A DNA stretch of 41,677 bases, from the NCBI RefSeq assembly GCF_002252625.1, contig NZ_NQKW01000023.1, positions 1 through 41,677 on the forward strand. The letters are read 5' to 3'. Below the pieces are notes generated by a model. That model did no database searches. It was not told the DNA's origin and saw nothing but the letters and a program-made list of their open reading frames with translations. This DNA is from Synechococcus sp. 1G10 (GTDB lineage: Bacteria; Cyanobacteriota; Cyanobacteriia; PCC-6307; Cyanobiaceae). The position numbers and the translations under genes are program-made. Below, in pieces: positions 26,269 to 33,692 of this stretch (within the stretch, counting starts at the first letter, position 1; each line of letters begins with the position of its first letter).

Positions 26269-26609
26269 GAGCCGAGCTTGAACCCTTCCAGCACCACGGC
26301 GTAGACCACACCGATGCGCAGGTTGTCGCAGAGCACCCAGCCCAGGGAGGGTTCACCGCGCACCCAGTGGCTGCGCAGGCGAGCCACCAGTTCCACCAGC
26401 ACCACCAGCAGCAGCACCACCAGGGGGCGTGGCCCGAGCTGGTAGAGCACAAAGGAGGTGACGTTGTTGCCGGCAAACAAGCCGAGCAGGAGGGCGAGCA
26501 GCGCCAGGCTGCGGTGGCGCCAATTGCCACGCCATCCGGAAAGGACCGTGCGGCCGCTGCTCTCCAGGGCCTGCTGCAGCCGGGTGGATTGCACGGGCAA
26601 CGGGCTCAT
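26265..26609 (-). CDS. ycf20: Ycf20-family membrane protein (DUF565)
   Basis: A 114-residue protein with the Ycf20 pattern: TRLQQALESSGRTVLSGWRGNWRHRSLAL-type N-terminus, then hydrophobic segments LLALLLGLFAGNNVTSFVLY and PLVVLLLVVLVELVARL, and a conserved end (NLRIGVVYAVVLEGFKLGS). Ycf20 proteins occur in cyanobacteria and plastids; a plant homologue affects non-photochemical quenching. The molecular function is unknown. I use the ATG at 26609, which overlaps the upstream stop by four bases; a 132-residue extension to 26663 would overlap the preceding gene deeply. It lies between two enzymes of photorespiratory or Rubisco metabolism. Confidence 0.85.
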   Translation of the reverse strand: MSPLPVQSTRLQQALESSGRTVLSGWRGNWRHRSLALLALLLGLFAGNNVTSFVLYQLGPRPLVVLLLVVLVELVARLRSHWVRGEPSLGWVLCDNLRIGVVYAVVLEGFKLGS

Positions 26610-27382
26610 GGCACTGGTGACAACTGCTCCAGGTAGGAGAGCGTGATCATGCCGGCGGCACAAGCGGGGCCCCGCAGCACTCTGGAGGGAGCCGTGACCT
26701 CACCCAGGCCATCGGTGAGGCTGGAGGCGGCATTGAACATCGAGGCTGCGTCCTGGCTGAAGGCGGCACTGAGCGTCACCAGGCAGCGCAGACCGGCTGC
26801 GGTGGCCGCCGCCAGTCCTGCAGGGGAATCCTCAAGGGCCACAGCCTGGGCGGGGTCAAGATCCAGGCGCTGCAAAGCCAGGGCGTAGGCCTCAGGATCA
26901 GGTTTCTTGGCGCTCACATCCTCTCCGCAGATCCGCAGCGGCAGCAGCCGGCTCTGCTCCCTGAGCTGGTTTTCCAGCAGGGCGGCCACCGCTTCGCGGC
27001 CACTGGTGGTGACGATCGCCTGCTGAAGACCAGCCGCCGCCGCCGCCTCGATCAGGCGCCGCACCCCGGGGCGCAGCCGCACTTCACCAGCCACCACCAG
27101 CTCGCGGTAGTGGTCCTGCTTGCTTTTGTGCAACGCTTCCAACAACGTCGCCTCGGGATCCTTTCCCTGCTGGTGCAGGAAAAACCAGCGCAGGCGCTCA
27201 CGCCCGCCGCTGATCGCCAGCAGCTCGATGTAGGTGGAGCGGTCCCACTGCCAGGGGAGACCCAGCTCCGCAAAGGCCCGGTTGAAGGCGACCCGGTGGC
27301 CGTCAAGTTCAGTTTCGGCCAGCGTGCCGTCCACGTCCCAGAGCAGGGCGCGCAGGGGACCCTGGGCAGCACGGGCTTGCAT
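26606..27382 (-). CDS. HAD phosphatase, CbbY-like (putative xylulose-1,5-bisphosphate phosphatase)
   Basis: A 258-residue HAD subfamily IA protein. Motif I is LLWDVDGTLAETELDGHRVAFN, followed by a helical cap; motif II is IVTTSGREA, motif III KKPDPEAYALAL and motif IV ALEDSPAGLAAA. The long ETELDGHR segment and cap arrangement match CbbY of proteobacteria and plants, which hydrolyses xylulose-1,5-bisphosphate, a Rubisco misfire inhibitor. A phosphoglycolate phosphatase role is the main alternative. It is first in an overlapping operon with ycf20 and glycerate kinase, a context that supports a Rubisco- or photorespiration-related function. The gene is divergent from recJ with only about 60 bases between. 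Confidence 0.88.
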   Translation of the reverse strand: MQARAAQGPLRALLWDVDGTLAETELDGHRVAFNRAFAELGLPWQWDRSTYIELLAISGGRERLRWFFLHQQGKDPEATLLEALHKSKQDHYRELVVAGEVRLRPGVRRLIEAAAAAGLQQAIVTTSGREAVAALLENQLREQSRLLPLRICGEDVSAKKPDPEAYALALQRLDLDPAQAVALEDSPAGLAAATAAGLRCLVTLSAAFSQDAASMFNAASSLTDGLGEVTAPSRVLRGPACAAGMITLSYLEQLSPVP

Positions 27383-27443
27383 CGATCCAAGCTAGAAGCC
27401 GGTGGCCAGCCGATCAGAATGAGTTCCTATCCCTGAGGTTCCC

Positions 27444-29333
27444 CTGCCCTTCACTCCGCCCGAGCAACGCTGGCAACTGCCAGCACCCCTGCCGACCATC
27501 GAGGATGAAGCCCAGGCCAGGGGGATGGCGGCCCTGGGGCTGCCACCGGAATTGCTGGCGGTGCTGCGCAGGCGGGGTTTCGACAGCCCTGAGGCGATCG
27601 CCGAGCTGCTGGAGCCCCCCGCCGCCCCCGATCCCCTGCTGCACTTCGCCGATCTGACCGTGGCGGTGCAGCGGCTGGTGCGGGCCTGCGCCGCGGCGGA
27701 GCCGGTGGCGATCTGCGGCGATTACGACGCCGACGGCATGACCAGCACCGCCCTGCTGGTGGGGGTACTGGAGCGGCTGGGGGCACGGCCACAGGCCGCC
27801 ATCCCCAGCCGCCAGGAGGAGGGCTACGGCCTCAATGCCGGCATGGTGGAACGCCTCTGGGGGGAGGGGGTGCGCCTGCTGGTCACGGTTGACAACGGCA
27901 TAGCCGCCCGGGAGGCCCTCGATCGAGCCAGGGATCTTGGGCTGGAGGTGATCCTCACCGACCACCACAGCCTGCCCGCCGAGCCGCCGCCTTATCTGGC
28001 CTTGCTCCATCCCGCCTGCACACCTGTTGGCTCCCCCTACCGGGGCCTGGCGGGGGTCGGGCTGGCCTATCTGCTGGCGATGGCGCTGGCCACGGAGCTG
28101 GGTCGCGCCGACGCCACCGCCATGGCCCTCGATCTGTTCTGCATCGGCACGGTGGCCGACATGGCCCCCCTGCTGGGGGTCAACCGGCGCTGGCTGCGGG
28201 ATGGCCTCAGGCATCTGCATGCATCACCCCTGCCCGGACTGCAGGCGCTGCAACGGCTGGCGGGACTGGGCGAGGAGCCCCTCGATGCCACCGCGGTGGC
28301 CTTCAAACTTGCGCCGCGCATCAATGCCGTGGGGCGGCTGGGCGATCCGGCGCTCGTGGTGGATCTGCTCACCACCGGCGACCGCGACCGCGCCATGGCC
28401 CTGGCACAGGACTGCGAGGCCCTCAACCGTCAGCGGCGTGAGCTCTGTGAGGCAATCGAGGCGGAGGCGGTGGCCCTGGTGGAGGCCGATGGCCCCGAAC
28501 CCAGCCCCTTTGTCCTTCTCGCCCAGACCCACTGGCATCATGGCGTGATCGGCATCGTGGCCGCCCGGCTCGTGGAGCGCTACGGCCTGCCAGTGGCCCT
28601 GCTCGCCGGTGAAGGGTGCGGCAGGCTGAGGGCTTCGGTGCGGGCACCCAGGGGGTTTGCGGTCGATCAGGCCCTGAGACATTGCGGCGCCTTGCTGGAG
28701 CGCTATGGCGGCCATCCCGCCGCCGGTGGCTTCACCGTTAAAGCCGAGCGGCTGGCGCATCTGCATGACCAGCTCAACGGACTGGCGGCCATCTGGCTGG
28801 GCGACCGGGGCGGCGGCTCGCCGGTGGAGCCGGAAGCCTGCCTGGCCCTGAACCGAATCGGCCGTGGCTTCTGGCGCGATCTGCAGCGGCTGGAGCCCCT
28901 GGGGACAGGGCTGCCGACACCGATGTTCTGGAGCCACTCCTGCCGGGTGCTCAGCCAGCGGCTGTTGCGCGGCGGCCACCTTCAACTGGAGCTGGAGCAA
29001 CAGGGCAGCCACCTGCGTGCGATTGCCTGGCGCTGGCAGGGAGAGGGCACTGTGCCGGAGCTGGTGGATGTGGCCTACCGCCTGCGTAGCGACAGCTGGC
29101 AGGGGGAGGAGCGCCTGCAACTGGACCTGGTGGGATTGCGCGGCAGTGGTGGCGGAGATGTGCTGCTCAAACGGCGCCAGCGTTCCTACTGGTGCCGGCG
29201 TCAGGGGGATGGCGTGTTGATCCGCAATCAAGAAGGTCGGGAACTCCATGTGGAGCTCCCGGCGCTGGATCAGCCTGCTTATGTGCGGGCACTCATCGAT
29301 GAGGCAGCCCTGGCCCTTGGGCTTCAGGCCTGA
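27444..29333 (+). CDS. recJ: single-stranded-DNA-specific exonuclease RecJ
   Basis: RecJ degrades 5'-ended single-stranded DNA in recombination and repair. The DHH catalytic motifs are present: AICGDYDADGMTST, VTVDNGIAA, ILTDHHSLP and IGTVADMAPLLGVNRR, followed by the DHHA1 motif YGGHPAAGGFTV and a C-terminal OB-type region. Homology starts before the first ATG (27525): the frame upstream encodes PPEQRWQLPAPLPTIEDEA, the usual RecJ N-terminus. That open stretch (27423-27524) has no ATG, GTG or TTG; the preceding codon is a TGA at 27420. The start may be CTG 27444 or ATC 27429, or a base was lost, since an ATG at 27419 lies in another frame and hits a stop after five codons. Coordinates assume CTG. 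Confidence 0.93.
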   Translation: MPFTPPEQRWQLPAPLPTIEDEAQARGMAALGLPPELLAVLRRRGFDSPEAIAELLEPPAAPDPLLHFADLTVAVQRLVRACAAAEPVAICGDYDADGMTSTALLVGVLERLGARPQAAIPSRQEEGYGLNAGMVERLWGEGVRLLVTVDNGIAAREALDRARDLGLEVILTDHHSLPAEPPPYLALLHPACTPVGSPYRGLAGVGLAYLLAMALATELGRADATAMALDLFCIGTVADMAPLLGVNRRWLRDGLRHLHASPLPGLQALQRLAGLGEEPLDATAVAFKLAPRINAVGRLGDPALVVDLLTTGDRDRAMALAQDCEALNRQRRELCEAIEAEAVALVEADGPEPSPFVLLAQTHWHHGVIGIVAARLVERYGLPVALLAGEGCGRLRASVRAPRGFAVDQALRHCGALLERYGGHPAAGGFTVKAERLAHLHDQLNGLAAIWLGDRGGGSPVEPEACLALNRIGRGFWRDLQRLEPLGTGLPTPMFWSHSCRVLSQRLLRGGHLQLELEQQGSHLRAIAWRWQGEGTVPELVDVAYRLRSDSWQGEERLQLDLVGLRGSGGGDVLLKRRQRSYWCRRQGDGVLIRNQEGRELHVELPALDQPAYVRALIDEAALALGLQA

Positions 29334-29339
29334 GCCCGA

Positions 29340-29447
29340 TCAGAGGGCGCCGCGCTTGTAAAAGAGAATGAAGATCACGGCCGGGCCCGCCAGGGTGATC
29401 AGGGCCAGCGCCAGGAAGTTGGCGATCAGATGGAAATCGATTCCCAT
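29340..29447 (-). CDS. psb30: photosystem II reaction centre protein Psb30 (Ycf12)
   Basis: A 35-residue single-span membrane protein: [18 protein letters not shown], then [17 protein letters not shown]. One helix followed by a short basic tail, with the conserved GP kink and RRG/KRG-type end, matches Psb30/Ycf12, a small peripheral subunit of photosystem II near cytochrome b559. It is too short for standard ORF finding. The ATG at 29447 precedes an open frame ending six bases after the recJ stop (convergent). An upstream palindrome at 29528-29546 may control it. Identification is by remembered family features; length and topology fit well. Confidence 0.85.
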   Translation of the reverse strand: MGIDFHLIANFLALALITLAGPAVIFILFYKRGAL

Positions 29448-29527
29448 GGATGCGGCGCTCGGATAAAGGAATTCGAGGATTCAGCGTACGGGTCACCCAG
29501 GCCCCCGGCAGCGCCGTCCCCATGCCA

Positions 29528-29546
29528 CTGTGACGCCTTGTCACAG
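29528..29546. promoter_or_regulatory. perfect palindrome between psb30 and the YkgJ gene, candidate operator
   Basis: CTGTGAC (29528-29534) and GTCACAG (29540-29546) form a perfect 7-bp inverted repeat with a 5-base spacer. It lies 81 bases upstream of psb30 (minus) and 17 bases upstream of the YkgJ-family gene (plus). TGTGA/TCACA half-sites recall CRP sites, but the spacer is one base longer than the CRP consensus, so the regulator is unknown. Confidence 0.5.
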
Positions 29547-29563
29547 CCGTTGGAGCCGATCGG

Positions 29564-29968
29564 ATGGGCGCCGGATCCCACTGGAGCTGCATCAGCGGCT
29601 GCGGCGCCTGCTGTCGTCTTGACCCGGAGCAACGGGTCGAAGCACTCGACGCCCTCAGTGAGGAGCAGCGCCAGCTCTATCTCTCGATGGTGGGGCCCGA
29701 CGGCTGGTGCCGCCACTTCAACACGGGCTCAAGAACCTGCCGCATCTACGCCGATCGGCCCGAGTTCTGCCGGGTGGGCGCCCTCGCCCAGCTGTTCGCC
29801 ATACCGCTCGAGCAGGGGGAAGCCTTTGCGATCGCCTGCTGCCAGCAGCAGATCCGCGAGGAATATGGGGGTCGCTCGGTTGTGATGCGTCGCTTCGAGC
29901 GGGCCACCCGTCAGCCTGGTGGCCACCCAGCGGCCTCGATCCTCAGCGAGCTCCAGAACCAGACATGA
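29564..29968 (+). CDS. YkgJ-family cysteine cluster protein (UPF0153 type)
   Basis: A 134-residue protein with eight or more ordered cysteines: C9, C13, C16, C17 (the CxxxCxxCC signature), C49, C59, C69 and the C92-C93 pair. This is the CxxCxxCC zinc/iron-chelating family. The metal and partner are unknown; members are proposed to bind Fe-S clusters or zinc. The start ATG at 29564 is preceded closely by a perfect palindrome. Its stop overlaps the ATG of the first UPF0016 half-protein (ATGA, 29965-29968), which ties it to a metal-transport operon. Confidence 0.88.
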   Translation: MGAGSHWSCISGCGACCRLDPEQRVEALDALSEEQRQLYLSMVGPDGWCRHFNTGSRTCRIYADRPEFCRVGALAQLFAIPLEQGEAFAIACCQQQIREEYGGRSVVMRRFERATRQPGGHPAASILSELQNQT

Positions 29969-30375
29969 GCGACCCCGTCGATTCCGATTCGAGCGCCAGC
30001 CCGGAGGCCAGCGCCAGCCCCGAGGCCAGCGCCAACCATGAAATTGAGACCCCGGAGTCGTCGGATTTTGTGGCGGTGGCCGCCACCACTTTCACCACGG
30101 TTTTTCTCGCCGAGCTGGGCGACAAGACCCAGCTGGCGGCGCTTTTGCTCTCCGCTGAGTCCGGTCGGCCCGGCGTGGTGTTTGCTGGGGCAGCCCTGGC
30201 TCTGATCTGTTCCAGCCTGGCGGGTGTGCTGCTGGGACGCTGGCTTGCGGCGGTGCTGCCGGCCCAGCGTCTGGAGCGGATCTCCGGGGTGTTGATGGTG
30301 TCCCTTGGCCTCTGGCTGGGGGGTCAAGCCACCTTCGGCCTGCTCCAGCCCGTCCTCGATCTTTCGACCCCCTGA
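29965..30375 (+). CDS. UPF0016/GDT1-family half-size cation (Mn2+) transporter, subunit 1
   Basis: A 136-residue protein with one UPF0016 repeat: the signature ELGDKTQ at 50-56 in the first helix, then two further helices (VFAGAALALICSSLAGVLLG and RISGVLMVSLGLWLGG). Full-length family members have two such repeats (six helices) and export Mn2+ or Ca2+/H+; here only one is present. The N-terminal 35 residues are Ser/Ala/Glu rich with an in-tandem SPEASA repeat and are probably disordered. The partner half follows at once, so a heteromeric exporter is likely. Cyanobacterial half-size exchangers of this kind have been described as manganese exporters. Confidence 0.9.
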   Translation: MSDPVDSDSSASPEASASPEASANHEIETPESSDFVAVAATTFTTVFLAELGDKTQLAALLLSAESGRPGVVFAGAALALICSSLAGVLLGRWLAAVLPAQRLERISGVLMVSLGLWLGGQATFGLLQPVLDLSTP

Positions 30376-30391
30376 GCCCCCGCGGCAAGCC

Positions 30392-30676
30392 ATGCAGCTC
30401 CCTCTCCTGGCCTCCACCTTCCTGACCGTGTTCGTGGCCGAACTGGGTGACAAGACCCAGCTCACGATCGTGACGATCAGCGGTACCTCCAACAACACGC
30501 TGGCCGTCTTTTTCGGCAGTGCCGGCGCCCTGGTGCTCGCCAGCCTGCTGGGAGCCCTGGCGGGAGGCTCGCTGTCCAGCCTGATCCCCACCGATGCCCT
30601 GCAGCTGGCGGCCTCCCTCGGCTTCCTGGTGATCGGCCTGAGGCTGATCCTGCGGTCAGGAACCGACGCTCCGTAA
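30392..30676 (+). CDS. UPF0016/GDT1-family half-size cation (Mn2+) transporter, subunit 2
   Basis: A 94-residue second half of the transporter, starting MQLPLLASTFLTVFVAELGD, with the ELGDKTQ signature at 17-23 and helices FFGSAGALVLASLLGALAGG and LQLAASLGFLVIGLRLIL. It begins 17 bases after subunit 1. In the single-chain relatives the two copies face opposite ways across the membrane, so two separate chains would rebuild the normal six-helix exchanger. An earlier in-frame start at 30305 lies inside subunit 1 and is rejected. Confidence 0.9.
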   Translation: MQLPLLASTFLTVFVAELGDKTQLTIVTISGTSNNTLAVFFGSAGALVLASLLGALAGGSLSSLIPTDALQLAASLGFLVIGLRLILRSGTDAP

Positions 30677-30771
30677 AGTTGTGGATGGAGACATCGATGC
30701 CCCGGGGCTTCGCTGCACGCCCCTGCCGGCATCATGCCGCGCGCCTCACCTCCAACTACGCGTTTCCTTTA

Positions 30772-33027
30772 ATGAAGTTCACGGTCGCCCATCTGCTCGA
30801 CCAGCTCCCTGCCGCCGATGCCCTGCCGGTGGCCAAGCTCGAGAAAGCGCTGGGCCTGAGCCTCAAGCCGGACAAGTCGCAGTTGCGCATCGCCCTGGAG
30901 GGCCTGAGCCGGCTGGGGGTGCTGGTTGAAACCGAGGACGGCATCCAGCGGCGGCAGGACGACACCTTGATCGAAGCCCGTCTCCGCTGCTCCAGCAAGG
31001 GCTTCTGTTTCGCCCTGCGCGAAGACGGCGGTGAGGACATCTACATCCGCGATCACCAGCTCAATCACGCCTGGAACGGCGATCGGGTGCTGGTGCGCAT
31101 CACCCGGGAGGGGGGCCGCCGCCGCTCCCCGGAGGGTGGCGTTCAATGCATCCTGGAGCGGGCCACCACCCACCTCCTGGCCCAGGTGGAGCAGCAGGAC
31201 GACCGGCTCCTGGCCGTGCCCCTCGACGACCGTCTGCTGACCTCGGTGGAGCTGCCGAGCTCCGACGCCGGCTACCTGGACCCCGAGAAGCAGTCGGTGG
31301 TGGAAGTGCTGCTCGACCGCTATCCAGTGGCGCAGTTCCCGCCTCTTGGTCACGTGGAGCGGCGCCTGCCGATCAACGGCGGCGAGGAAGCCGACCTGGA
31401 TCTGCTGCTCACCAAGCATGGACTGCGCCAGCGGCCGGCCGCGCCTCGCTCCAGCCTCAAGGCCCCCAGTGAGAAGGACCGCACCGACCTGACGGCTCTG
31501 CCGACCCTGGTGATCAATGGCTGGTGTGGCGCCGAAGCCCCGATCCTGCCCGCCATTTCCCTGGAGGACGGCGATGAGGGCTTGCGCCTGTGGGTCCACG
31601 TGCCGGCGCTGGCGGAACGCTTCACTGCTGGCGGCAGCCTTGACCTCTGGCTACGGGAGCAGGGGGAATCGATCTGCCTGGGCCGCCGCTGGCTGCCCCT
31701 GCTCAGCCCGGCCTTGAGCAAGGCCGCTGCGTTCAAACCCGGTGAAGCTCAGGCCGCCGTCTCGGTGGGGCTGCGCTGCAACGAACAAGGTGACCTGAGC
31801 GACTATCGCTTTGCTCTCACCAGCATTCAGGTGGACGCTGTCGTCGATGGAAGCGCCCTGCAGGCCCTGGCGGAACGCAAGCCCAAGGCCCGCACCGTGC
31901 CGGCGGCGCTCAAGCCGATCAAGGATCAGCTGCCCCAGCTGGAGCGGCTGCTGAAAGTCGCGGCCTTGCTGCGCCAGCACCGGCTGGAGCGTGGCTCTCT
32001 TGAACTGGATCTGCCGCGCCCCAGCCTTGACTCCCTTGGCGACCTCAGCATCCCCGCTCCTGAGGAACGCCGTCAGGGCTGGATGGTGCAGCTGCCCGAC
32101 CACCAGCCCACCACCTTGCTGCGGGAACTGGTGATCCTCGCGAACCGCGCCCTCGGCGCCCATCTCTCTGCTCTTGGGCTGCCGGCCCTGTTTGCCGTCA
32201 ATCCACCGGCCGACGGCAGCGAGATCAACGAGGTGGCCAAGGCGGCCCTGGGCCTCGACATCCCAGTCGAGCTGAGCGAAGACGGCAATGCCCCCGCCCC
32301 GCGTGACCTGGCAGCCACGTTCGCTGCCACCGATCGCAGCCGCGTGCTGCAGCGCCAGCTCAGTGAGGTGACCTCCCCGATCCAGCTGAGCGACAGCGCC
32401 GAGGTCCATCTGCTCGCCGGTGAACCCACGGCTTACGCACCCTGGTGCCTGCCCTCGCTGCACTACGCCGATCTCTGGAATCAGCAGCTGCTGGTGCTCC
32501 TGCTCACCGAGGGCAAGGACCGCCCCAGCGTTCGCCACAAGACCCGGGTCGACCTGGCGAGCGCCAGCTGCCACGGCGCCATCGACTGGCCCCTGCTCAC
32601 CCCGACCCAGCTTTCCGAGTTGCAGCAGGGGCGCAGCGATTCCATGCTGCAGCGTCTGAACGGCCGGGTCCGCTTTGCCGCTGAGGTGGAGTCCGACCTG
32701 CTGGCCATGGCCCAGGCCCGGGCGGCGGAACCCCTGGTGGGTCAGACCCTCACCGGTGTGATCAGCGGCGTGCAGAGCTACGGGTTCTTCGTGGAGATTG
32801 CCCCCTCCCAGGTGGAGGGGCTGGTGCACGTGAGTTCACTCAAGGACGATTGGTACGAATACCGCTCGCGCCAGAACCGCCTGGTGGGCCGCAAGAACCG
32901 CCGCACCTACATGCTTGGCGATCAGGTGGAGGTGCAGATCCAGAACGTCGATGCGTTACGCCATCAGATCGATCTGGCGGTGCTGCTCCCTGATGTCGAC
33001 GAGGAGAGCAGCGAGGGGGAGGACTGA
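30772..33027 (+). CDS. RNase II/RNase R-like protein with degenerate catalytic site
   Basis: A 751-residue protein with the RNase R layout: an N-terminal winged-helix-like segment (1-65), cold-shock-type OB domains (about 65-220), an RNB core (about 235-640) and a C-terminal S1 domain (about 655-745; GVISGVQSYGFFVEI, EGLVHVSSLKDDWYEY). In active RNases the RNB core starts with a motif containing four metal-binding aspartates after R-x-DL-x-x-LP. Here, after RTDLTALPTLV, the sequence is INGWCGAEAPILPA, with none of them. Hydrolysis is therefore doubtful; an RNA-binding or regulatory role is possible. The start is ATG 30772; an upstream extension to 30679 is unconserved. ubiX follows three bases after the stop. 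Confidence 0.85.
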   Translation: MKFTVAHLLDQLPAADALPVAKLEKALGLSLKPDKSQLRIALEGLSRLGVLVETEDGIQRRQDDTLIEARLRCSSKGFCFALREDGGEDIYIRDHQLNHAWNGDRVLVRITREGGRRRSPEGGVQCILERATTHLLAQVEQQDDRLLAVPLDDRLLTSVELPSSDAGYLDPEKQSVVEVLLDRYPVAQFPPLGHVERRLPINGGEEADLDLLLTKHGLRQRPAAPRSSLKAPSEKDRTDLTALPTLVINGWCGAEAPILPAISLEDGDEGLRLWVHVPALAERFTAGGSLDLWLREQGESICLGRRWLPLLSPALSKAAAFKPGEAQAAVSVGLRCNEQGDLSDYRFALTSIQVDAVVDGSALQALAERKPKARTVPAALKPIKDQLPQLERLLKVAALLRQHRLERGSLELDLPRPSLDSLGDLSIPAPEERRQGWMVQLPDHQPTTLLRELVILANRALGAHLSALGLPALFAVNPPADGSEINEVAKAALGLDIPVELSEDGNAPAPRDLAATFAATDRSRVLQRQLSEVTSPIQLSDSAEVHLLAGEPTAYAPWCLPSLHYADLWNQQLLVLLLTEGKDRPSVRHKTRVDLASASCHGAIDWPLLTPTQLSELQQGRSDSMLQRLNGRVRFAAEVESDLLAMAQARAAEPLVGQTLTGVISGVQSYGFFVEIAPSQVEGLVHVSSLKDDWYEYRSRQNRLVGRKNRRTYMLGDQVEVQIQNVDALRHQIDLAVLLPDVDEESSEGED

Positions 33028-33030
33028 GCG

Positions 33031-33654
33031 ATGGATCCGGTGGTGCTGGCGGTCACGGGTGCCTCCGCCATGCCGCTGGCGGAGCGGGGTCTGCAGTTGC
33101 TGCTCGAGGCCGGTGAAACGGTTGAGCTGGTGGCCAGTCGCGGTGCCCTGGGGGTCTGGCTGGCAGAGCAGGGGGTGCGCATTCCCTCCGAACCCGAGCT
33201 CCAGGTCCGCTTTTGGCGGGAGCGCACGGGCGTGACAACGGGCCAGCTGCGCTGTCACCGCTGGAACGATCAGGCAGCAGCAATCGCCAGTGGCAGCTTT
33301 CGCACCCGCGGCATGGTGATCCTGCCGGCGAGCATGGGAACGGTGGGGCGGATCGCCAGCGGCGTGGCCCTCGATCTGGTGGAGCGGGTGGCCGATGTGC
33401 ATCTCAAGGAGGGACGCCCCCTGGTGATCGCCCCGAGGGAAATGCCCTGGAGCCTGGTTCACCTGCGCAACCTCACGGCCCTTGCGGAGGCGGGTGCACG
33501 CATCGCTCCACCGATTCCCGCCTGGTATCACCGCCCCACCACCCTGGAGGAGATGGTCGACTTTCTGGTGATCCGCGTGTTCGATGGCCTTGGCTACGAC
33601 CTCGGCTCCCTGCGCCGCTGGGATGGCCCGGTGGCCGCCGCGGCCAGCCTCTGA
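33031..33654 (+). CDS. ubiX: flavin prenyltransferase UbiX
   Basis: UbiX prenylates FMN to make the cofactor for UbiD-type decarboxylases. The 207-residue protein has the flavin-binding VLAVTGASAMPLAERGLQ-type start, a central FRTRGMVILPASMGTVGRIASG and the conserved RPLVIAPREMPWSLVHLRNL. The usual GASG is GASA here, a mild change. Cyanobacteria use UbiD/UbiX-related steps in plastoquinone or other prenylation pathways. The ATG is three bases after the RNase R-like stop, so the two are one transcript. The open frame of the next protein overlaps its 3' end in another frame. Confidence 0.93.
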   Translation: MDPVVLAVTGASAMPLAERGLQLLLEAGETVELVASRGALGVWLAEQGVRIPSEPELQVRFWRERTGVTTGQLRCHRWNDQAAAIASGSFRTRGMVILPASMGTVGRIASGVALDLVERVADVHLKEGRPLVIAPREMPWSLVHLRNLTALAEAGARIAPPIPAWYHRPTTLEEMVDFLVIRVFDGLGYDLGSLRRWDGPVAAAASL

Positions 33655-33692
33655 GTCCGCCCACCGGTCTCATTCCCGGACTGATCCCCGCC

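Noticed and set aside
29528-29546. Palindrome as a classical CRP site
   Set aside because: Half-sites match, but the spacer is one base too long for the TGTGA-N6-TCACA consensus, so I call it only a candidate operator.
30769-32829. Long minus-strand frames opposite the RNase R-like gene
   Set aside because: They are complementary shadows; the plus strand has recognisable OB and S1 domains.
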